Below, piece after piece: positions 13,544 to 18,057 of a stretch of DNA of 18,057 nt; positions within the stretch are counted from its first letter, which is position 1; every line of letters begins with the position of its first letter. The position numbers were made by a program, and so were the translations under genes. The stretch is from positions 1 through 18,057 of the forward strand of contig JBQGCL010000237.1 in NCBI GenBank assembly GCA_052038485.1, written 5' to 3'. The notes beneath the pieces were generated by a model. The model searched no databases. It saw only the letters and a program-made list of their open reading frames with translations, and was not told the origin of the DNA. This DNA is from JACVRW01 sp052038485 (GTDB lineage Bacteria; Actinomycetota; Thermoleophilia; Solirubrobacterales; Thermoleophilaceae).

Positions 13544-15046
13544 GTGGAGCACGCTGACACCGCCCAGCTGGCCGCGGTCGGTGGTGCGATCGCCTCGGTG
13601 CTCGTGCTGCTCGCGCGCGGCCGGGTCGCGCTGCTGGCGGGTCTGGTCGTGCTGGCGGCCGCCGAGGCGGGACTGGCCCTTTCGCTGGGTGACGCGTCGC
13701 TCGACAAGCTGACCAGCGCGGCCGGGGCGGCCGCCGCCGTGACCGGGCTGGTGGCACTGGGCGCCGGGGCGGCGCTGCTCGCCTGGCGCCCCGCCTGGGT
13801 GTCGGTGGCTGTGCTGGCGGCGGCGCCGTTCCGTCCGCCGCTCGACTTCTCGAGCTCCAACAGGTTCCTGGTCTCGATCGCCGAGGACGGGCGGCTCGGT
13901 CGCCTGCTGCCGCTCTACTTCGTGCTCGCCGCGGCGGTGCTGGCGCTCGGCTGGCGGGCGCTGCGCGGCCGACAGCTGCGGGCGGTGCCGACGGTGATCG
14001 CGTTGCCGGCGGCGGCCTTCTTCGCGTTCGCGTTCCTGTCGCTGCTGTGGGCCGATGACGTCGAGGCCGGCACCAACCTGCTCGCGTTCTTCACTCTGCC
14101 GTTCGCGGCCCTGCTGGCGACGGTCGCGCGCGCCGACTACCCGGATTGGGTCCCGCGCGCGCTGGCGGGAGTGGCACTGGGACTCGCGTCGCTGTTCGCG
14201 GTGGTCGGGCTGTGGCAGGTGGCCACGCACAAGCTGTTCTTCTACGCGCCCAACCTCGCCACGTCGAACGCGAACACGGACTACTTCCGCGTGACCTCGC
14301 TGTTCGGCGACCCGAGCCTGTACGGGCGGCACGTGGTGCTGGGGATCGGGGTCGCGCTGTCGCTGCTGGCCGCCAACCGCTGGCGCACCTGGCCGCTGAT
14401 CGGCCTCATCGCTCTGATGTGGGCCGGGCTGCTGTTCTCGTACTCGCAGTCGAGCATGGCGGCGTTGCTGGTGGTGACACTCGTGCTCGGCCTGATCACC
14501 GGCGACCGGCGAGTGCGGCTGGCCGTCGGCGGGCTGGCGGCGGCGGCGCTGCTGGCCGCGGTGGCGTTCGTGGCCGTGGAGCTGATCGACGGCGAGTCGC
14601 TCAACCACATCACGAGCGACCGCACCGAGCGAGTGGAGGACACCGCGCGGGTGGTCGAGCACAACCCTGTCGCGGGCGTGGGGATCGGCGGACAGCCGCG
14701 GGCGAGTCGCGAGCTGGTCGGCAGCGACCGGCCGACGCCCAACTTCGTCTCGCACACGACGCCGCTGACCGTGGCGGCCGAGCTGGGCGCGATCGGGGTG
14801 GTGCTGTACGTCTGGCTGCTCGCCGGTGGGGCGCGGCTGATCGAGCTGGTGCGGCGGCGCGAGCAGGCGCTGGGGTTGGCGCTGGCGGCCTCGTTCGTCG
14901 CGCTGTTCGTGCACGCGCTGTTCTACAGCGGGTTCCTCGAGGACCCGATCACCTGGCTCGTGTTGGCGGTGGGAGGCGGCTGGCTGGCATGGCGGGAAGC
15001 GGAGCGCGGCGCCGCGGAGCGGTCGGCCGAGCGGGCGGCGGCATGA
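13544..15046 (+). CDS. O-antigen ligase/polymerase-like (Wzy/WaaL superfamily) membrane protein
   Basis: A 500-residue polytopic membrane protein with about 11-12 hydrophobic helices. A large outer loop lies between about residues 345 and 405 and ends with N-F-V-S-H404-T-T-P-L-T-V-A-A-E-L-G-A-I-G. A His shortly before an A-E-L-G-x-x-G segment is the hallmark of the Wzy_C/O-antigen ligase family, and an Arg-rich stretch (S-D-R-T-E-R-V-E-D) precedes it, as in WaaL and Wzy. The protein either polymerises lipid-linked repeat units or transfers the finished glycan to an acceptor outside the membrane. GTG at 13544 is used because the first helix follows at once. The C-terminal tail is an Ala/Glu/Arg-rich cytoplasmic stretch. 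The stop overlaps the next start as ATGA. Polymerase versus ligase cannot be decided. Confidence 0.87.
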   Translation: MEHADTAQLAAVGGAIASVLVLLARGRVALLAGLVVLAAAEAGLALSLGDASLDKLTSAAGAAAAVTGLVALGAGAALLAWRPAWVSVAVLAAAPFRPPLDFSSSNRFLVSIAEDGRLGRLLPLYFVLAAAVLALGWRALRGRQLRAVPTVIALPAAAFFAFAFLSLLWADDVEAGTNLLAFFTLPFAALLATVARADYPDWVPRALAGVALGLASLFAVVGLWQVATHKLFFYAPNLATSNANTDYFRVTSLFGDPSLYGRHVVLGIGVALSLLAANRWRTWPLIGLIALMWAGLLFSYSQSSMAALLVVTLVLGLITGDRRVRLAVGGLAAAALLAAVAFVAVELIDGESLNHITSDRTERVEDTARVVEHNPVAGVGIGGQPRASRELVGSDRPTPNFVSHTTPLTVAAELGAIGVVLYVWLLAGGARLIELVRRREQALGLALAASFVALFVHALFYSGFLEDPITWLVLAVGGGWLAWREAERGAAERSAERAAA

Positions 15047-16380
15047 GCGAGCGCCTCTCGCCGGCCGGTGCCTGGGCGCTTGTCGGCGTCCTCTTCGCCC
15101 TGATCGCGATCACGCTGCCCGAGCTCGGCTCGGACCCGTGGCGCTTCCGCCCCGGCGCCGTCGACCCCCAGGGCCCGCTCGCGCCGCTCGTTCGGGCGGC
15201 CGGCGAGGAGTGGGACCTCGGCATCCCGCGCGCCGCCTGCTTCGTGGCGGCCCTGCTCTGCGGGGCCGGAGCGATGCTGCTGATCGCCCGCCCGCGCGCC
15301 TGGTCGAAGTCGCTCGCGGTGGCGCTGATCCTCGCCGTCGGCCTGCTGGTCACCGCGCCCGCGACGCTGCTCCAGCTCGGCCTGCGCGACGCCACCGCAC
15401 CCTGGTTCTTCACCAACGACTCGACCTACCAGATCGAGCAGGGCGGCGATCTGCTGCTCGACCTCGACAACCCCTACGGCCACGACTACCGCGAGTCGGG
15501 GCTGGAGCGCTTCTACACGCGCGACGGGAGCGTGTCCGAGCGCGTGCGCGAGAAGGAGGTCGCGCTCGAGCACTTCGCCTACTTCCCGGGCACGATCTAC
15601 GTGTCCGCGGCCTGGCGGCTGCTGCCCAACCCGTTCGACGACTACCGGCTGCTGATGCTGGTCTGCAACCTGCTGATGCTGGCGGCGGCGCTGGCGTTCC
15701 GCGGGCCGCTGTCCGTGCGGCTGGCGCTGGGGGCGCTGCTCGTCTGCAACCCGATCGCGATCCGCTCGGCGTGGTTCGGCCAGAACGACGCACCGAGCCT
15801 GCTGCTGCTCGTGCTCGCGTTCGCGCTGGTCAGCCGGCGCCGCTTCGGCTGGGCGGCGGCGAGCCTCGCCGGGGCAATCCTGCTGAAGCAGTTCGCGCTT
15901 GTCGGCGCGCCCTTCCTGGCGCTGATGATCTGGAGGATCGACCCCGACGAGCTCAAGCGGGCGGCGCTCGTCTTCGGCGGCGTGCTCGCGGCGGGCATCC
16001 TGCCGTTCCTGATCGCCGACCCGGTCGCGTTCTACGAGGACACGATCAAGTACGGCGCCGGGACCTACCGGATCGTGGGCTACGGACTGTCGGCGATCCT
16101 GATCCGGATGCACATCCTGAGCGACCGCGACGGGTCCTACCCGTTCGCGCTGATCGCTCTGCTGACCTGGGTGCCGTTGACGGTCTGGCTGCTGCTGGCG
16201 CAGCGAAGGGCACAGGAGCTCTGGATCGGGGCGGCCGGCTTCGCCATCTCGATCCTGTGGCTGATGTTCATCGGCCGGACCTTCAACAACTACTACCTCG
16301 TCTGGCCGATGACGGGGGCGGTCATCGCTGCGCTCTTGGCGGTCGCGCCTGCTCGGGCTCGGGCGAACGACGGGCAATAA
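15043..16380 (+). CDS. GT87/DUF2029-like membrane glycosyltransferase (GT-C fold)
   Basis: A 445-residue membrane protein with about 10-11 hydrophobic helices. After the second or third helix there is an acidic loop containing F-T-N-D-S-T-Y and D-L-L-L-D-L-D-N-P-Y-G (about residues 123-147). A D/E-rich first outer loop ending in N-P-Y is characteristic of GT87 (DUF2029) and related polyprenyl-phosphate-sugar-dependent mannosyl- or arabinosyltransferases. N-P-I-A-I-R-S-A-W-F-G-Q-N-D-A (about 237-251) is a second conserved block of this family (Q-N-D). It probably adds a sugar from a polyprenyl-phosphate donor to the glycan outside the membrane. The start is ATG at 15043, coupled to the upstream gene by ATGA. 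It is the last gene of the glycan operon, followed by strong inverted repeats. Confidence 0.82.
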   Translation: MSERLSPAGAWALVGVLFALIAITLPELGSDPWRFRPGAVDPQGPLAPLVRAAGEEWDLGIPRAACFVAALLCGAGAMLLIARPRAWSKSLAVALILAVGLLVTAPATLLQLGLRDATAPWFFTNDSTYQIEQGGDLLLDLDNPYGHDYRESGLERFYTRDGSVSERVREKEVALEHFAYFPGTIYVSAAWRLLPNPFDDYRLLMLVCNLLMLAAALAFRGPLSVRLALGALLVCNPIAIRSAWFGQNDAPSLLLLVLAFALVSRRRFGWAAASLAGAILLKQFALVGAPFLALMIWRIDPDELKRAALVFGGVLAAGILPFLIADPVAFYEDTIKYGAGTYRIVGYGLSAILIRMHILSDRDGSYPFALIALLTWVPLTVWLLLAQRRAQELWIGAAGFAISILWLMFIGRTFNNYYLVWPMTGAVIAALLAVAPARARANDGQ

Positions 16381-16405
16381 GGGGTGGGTCGAATTGCAGC
16401 CTTTC

Positions 16406-16456
16406 CCACGAGGTTGTCATTAGCCCCGTATAGCGCGGTTAACCACAACCTCGTGG
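16406..16456. terminator. Long hairpin, probable bidirectional terminator
   Basis: CCACGAGGTTGT (16406-16417) and ACAACCTCGTGG (16445-16456) are a perfect 12-base inverted repeat. Inside, after a 2-base mismatch, TTAGCC (16420-16425) pairs with GGTTAA (16437-16442) with one G-T wobble. The hairpin lies midway between the ends of the GT87-like gene and the convergent PQQ-propeller gene and works equally on both strands. No T-tract follows on either side, as is common for terminators in GC-rich actinobacteria. Confidence 0.65.
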
Positions 16457-16462
16457 CCTCGC

Positions 16463-16477
16463 CGCCCGTACCGGGCG
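16463..16477 (-). terminator. Short GC hairpin just after the PQQ-propeller gene
   Basis: CGCCCG-TAC-CGGGCG, a perfect 6-base stem with a 3-base loop, starts three bases after the stop codon of the minus-strand gene. It may be the first of two tandem terminator hairpins for that gene. Confidence 0.45.
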
Positions 16478-16480
16478 CCC

Positions 16481-17806
16481 TTATTGCTGCTGTTTTTCGC
16501 GCTGCCGCTCTGGCTTCGCCCCCGGCACCCGCAGCGCGTACTCGTGCGACCGGCCCGTGATGTAGATGCGTTCCTCGTCGGCCACCACCGGGTTGGCGTA
16601 CTTGCCGTCGCGAAAGCGCCAGACGGTCTTGCCGTCGCTCGCACGCACCGCGTAGGTCGAGTCGGGGCCGCGGGCCACGCCGCGGGCCGCCGCTGAGCCG
16701 CAGCTCGAGCAGACCGCGTAGTAGACGAGGCCGTTCATGATCGTCGGCGCGGCGTGCACGGCGCCGTGCGCGTCGATCTGCCAGATCGTGTCGCCGGTGG
16801 CCGCGTCCAACGCGTAGAACTTGCCGTCGTAGGTGCCGACGAACACTCGCCGGTTCTCGACGGCGGCCGCCCCGTAGATGTAGGTGCCGAGCGGTCGGGC
16901 CCAGAGCAGCTTGCCGCTCTTCGCCCCGTACACGTACATCGTCCCGTCGGTGTTGCCGATGTACACGCGCCCGTAGGCCACCGTCGGCGTCGCGTACCAG
17001 AACTCGCGCGAGCCGAACTTCGACTGCGACTGCGCGCTCCACAGCAGCCGGCCGGTGCGCGCACTGAGCGAGTAGAGCGTTCCGCCGTCCGACGCGATGA
17101 AGATGCGCCCGCGCCAGTAGGCGGCCGAGGTGTTGACCTGGTCGTCCGCCTGAAAGCTCCAGATCTGACGGCCCGTGTCGGCGTCCAGCGCGTGCACCTT
17201 GTGGTCCCAGGCACCGATGTAGAGGCGGCCGTTCTTCAAGAGCGGCGACGACTCGATCGGCGCCGTCTTGAAGCGCCAGCGCTCGCGGCCGGTGTCCGCA
17301 TCCCAGGCCACGACGAACCCGTTCGCGCCGGCCTGGTCCTGCACGCATTCGACGGGGTGCATGTACGACTGGTAGACGACGCCCTTGCCGATCGTCGGCG
17401 ACGACGCGGCGCAGCGACTCAAGCTCTTGCGCCATTCGACCTTGCCGGTCTTCGCGTCGAGCGCGAAGAAGAGTCCCTTCTGCTGGGCGAGGTAGACGCG
17501 CCCGTAGCCCACCGAGGGCGGGAACTCGAGCGTGTCGTGGGCGTCGATCTTCCAGAGCCGGCGGAAGGGCGGCCGGTGGTCGTAGGGGGAGATGTGCCGG
17601 CGGGCGCTGTCGTAGGCGTAGGTCGGCCACGGGCGCGGGTTGACCGGCGGCGGCGTGGGCTTCTGCTCCTCCGTGGTCACGAACTCCTCGGTCGCGGAGC
17701 CGCGCTTCTCGATCGGCTCCTTCTCCTTCTCGTACGCGTACACCCCGGCCGCGGCCACGACGGCAGCGAGCAGCGCGGCGCTCACAAGCAAGCGTCGTCT
17801 CGTCAC
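16481..17806 (-). CDS. Exported or membrane-anchored PQQ-type eight-bladed beta-propeller protein
   Basis: A 441-residue protein. Residues 1-25 are R-R-R followed by a hydrophobic helix (a signal anchor or uncleaved signal peptide), then a charged, Pro/Thr-rich linker to about residue 60. The rest is made of PQQ-like repeats: eight blades, each ending in A-x-x-G-x and opening the next with a Trp (R-L-W-K, V-E-W-R, E-R-W-R, Q-I-W-S, L-L-W-S, L-L-W-A, T-I-W-Q, T-V-W-R). It is more like a BamB-style scaffold than a quinoprotein dehydrogenase, since no catalytic dehydrogenase motifs are seen. Four cysteines occur in blade insertions, including C-S-S-C in blade seven, and could form disulfides outside the cell. 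The C-terminus is Lys/Arg/Gln-rich. GTG at 17806 has no ribosome binding site but a TAGCCT seven bases upstream. Role unknown. Confidence 0.9.
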   Translation of the reverse strand: MTRRRLLVSAALLAAVVAAAGVYAYEKEKEPIEKRGSATEEFVTTEEQKPTPPPVNPRPWPTYAYDSARRHISPYDHRPPFRRLWKIDAHDTLEFPPSVGYGRVYLAQQKGLFFALDAKTGKVEWRKSLSRCAASSPTIGKGVVYQSYMHPVECVQDQAGANGFVVAWDADTGRERWRFKTAPIESSPLLKNGRLYIGAWDHKVHALDADTGRQIWSFQADDQVNTSAAYWRGRIFIASDGGTLYSLSARTGRLLWSAQSQSKFGSREFWYATPTVAYGRVYIGNTDGTMYVYGAKSGKLLWARPLGTYIYGAAAVENRRVFVGTYDGKFYALDAATGDTIWQIDAHGAVHAAPTIMNGLVYYAVCSSCGSAAARGVARGPDSTYAVRASDGKTVWRFRDGKYANPVVADEERIYITGRSHEYALRVPGAKPERQREKQQQ

Positions 17807-17813
17807 CGGGGGC

Positions 17814-17819
17814 AGGCTA
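17814..17819 (-). promoter_or_regulatory. Possible -10 element of a leaderless promoter for the PQQ-propeller gene
   Basis: TAGCCT on the minus strand, seven bases before the GTG at 17806, within the 12-mer GCCAGCTAGCCT (17814-17825) that also precedes the DUF3105 gene. No Shine-Dalgarno sequence is present. Confidence 0.45.
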
Positions 17820-17833
17820 GCTGGCGCTTCGGC

Positions 17834-18057
17834 CTACCGCGCACCCTCGGCGAGCAGCCGCCAGATGCGGGTGGTCACGGCCGGCACCTCGTCGCGCAGG
17901 CGGCACAGCAGCGGCTCGGGCTCCCACAGCGCGCTGCCGGCGAACGCGGCACCGGGCGCGGTGCCGAGCGCCGGGCCCTCGCCGCGCGCGAGCGACAGGT
18001 CGGTGGTCAGGTCGTAGGCGAGCCGCTCGCGGTCGAGGTAGAGCAGGAGCGGGGCCA
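17834..18057 (-). CDS. Unrecognised protein, C-terminal 73 residues only
   Basis: The minus strand is open from the right edge to a TAG at 17834-17836. The visible end reads, in pieces, P-L-L-L-Y-L-D-R-E-R-L-A-Y-D-L, then a Gly/Ala/Pro-rich segment, then L-W-E-P-E-P-L-L-C-R-L-R-D-E-V and a final helix ending R-I-W-R-L-L-A-E-G-A-R. Third-position GC bias and sensible amino-acid use support a real gene. I do not recognise the family; there is no visible catalytic motif or membrane helix in this part. It ends 27 bases before the start of the PQQ-propeller gene in the same direction, so the two may be co-transcribed. Confidence 0.65.
   Translation of the reverse strand, partial: APLLLYLDRERLAYDLTTDLSLARGEGPALGTAPGAAFAGSALWEPEPLLCRLRDEVPAVTTRIWRLLAEGAR

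Larger units (their letters stand above)
16374..16487. repeat. Outer inverted repeat joining two convergent stop codons
   Basis: GCAATAAGGG (16374-16383) and its exact reverse complement CCCTTATTGC (16478-16487) flank the convergent intergenic region. Each arm contains the TAA stop of its gene in the same position, so both genes end in GCA-A-TAA-GGG-like context. Two further hairpins lie between the arms. A long transcript across the region could fold into a three-part structure. Confidence 0.6.

Noticed and set aside
13529..16377. Two long minus-strand open frames opposite the polymerase and GT87-like genes
   Set aside because: Both are rich in Arg, Gln, His and Pro with no membrane helices or motifs. 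The plus strand encodes clear multi-helix membrane proteins with family motifs.
16406..16456. Terminal inverted repeats of a small mobile element
   Set aside because: The arms enclose only 27 bases, there are no target-site duplications, and the position between convergent genes suits a terminator.
1..18057. tRNA or rRNA genes, CRISPR arrays, prophage or transposase genes
   Set aside because: Reading both strands showed no cloverleaf-like segment, regular direct repeats or mobile-element proteins, and the coding density leaves almost no room. A dedicated search could not be run.

Overview
The DNA is very GC-rich, with strongly G/C-biased third codon positions, frequent GTG starts and almost no intergenic space. 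Together with the gene content (actinobacterial-type form II Mo-hydroxylase operon, a DUF3105 protein, a PGRP-type amidase, a compact surface-glycan cluster), this suggests an Actinomycetota chromosome. The class Thermoleophilia (Solirubrobacterales-like) is my best guess; it is inference from protein style only. There is no sign of plasmid, phage or transposon genes, and no tRNA, rRNA or CRISPR array was seen.

Region 1 (1-7562, minus strand) is a nine-gene operon transcribed leftwards: coxS (2Fe-2S) - coxL (Mo subunit) - coxM (FAD) - coxD (MoxR AAA+) - coxE (VWA) - XdhC N-domain - XdhC C-domain - MocA-like cytidylyltransferase - coxG (cut by the window edge). Every junction overlaps by 4 or 8 bases, so the operon looks translationally coupled from end to end. 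It encodes a three-subunit molybdenum hydroxylase of the CO-dehydrogenase/xanthine-dehydrogenase superfamily plus its cofactor-maturation and membrane-recruitment factors. The CoxL active-site loop reads AIRGAGR, not the AYxCSFR of true CO dehydrogenases, so the substrate is probably not CO.

Region 2 (7563-10858, plus strand) starts at a 78-base divergent promoter region holding a palindrome, GGGGAT-GCTA-ATCCCC. It continues with an alpha/beta hydrolase lacking a recognisable catalytic His, a membrane-anchored DUF3105 protein, and a secreted N-acetylmuramoyl-L-alanine amidase preceded by a nested inverted repeat.

Region 3 (10859-16380) is a small surface-polysaccharide cluster. It has a minimal phosphoglycosyl transferase (minus strand) and, diverging from it with start codons only two bases apart, a GT4 glycosyltransferase, a GT2 glycosyltransferase (apparently with a CTG start), an O-antigen ligase/polymerase-like membrane protein and a GT87-like membrane glycosyltransferase. 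No flippase, chain-length regulator or ABC exporter is present in the window.

Region 4 (16381-18057) holds a convergent intergenic region rich in inverted repeats, an eight-bladed PQQ-type beta-propeller protein on the minus strand, and the C-terminal end of an unrecognised minus-strand gene.

Several genes (starts at 7641, 8532, 17806, and less clearly 13544 and 11455) lack a convincing Shine-Dalgarno sequence but have a TANNNT hexamer, mostly TAGNCT, 7 to 12 bases before the start codon. This suggests leaderless or near-leaderless mRNAs. No stretch above 300 bases lacks a gene.
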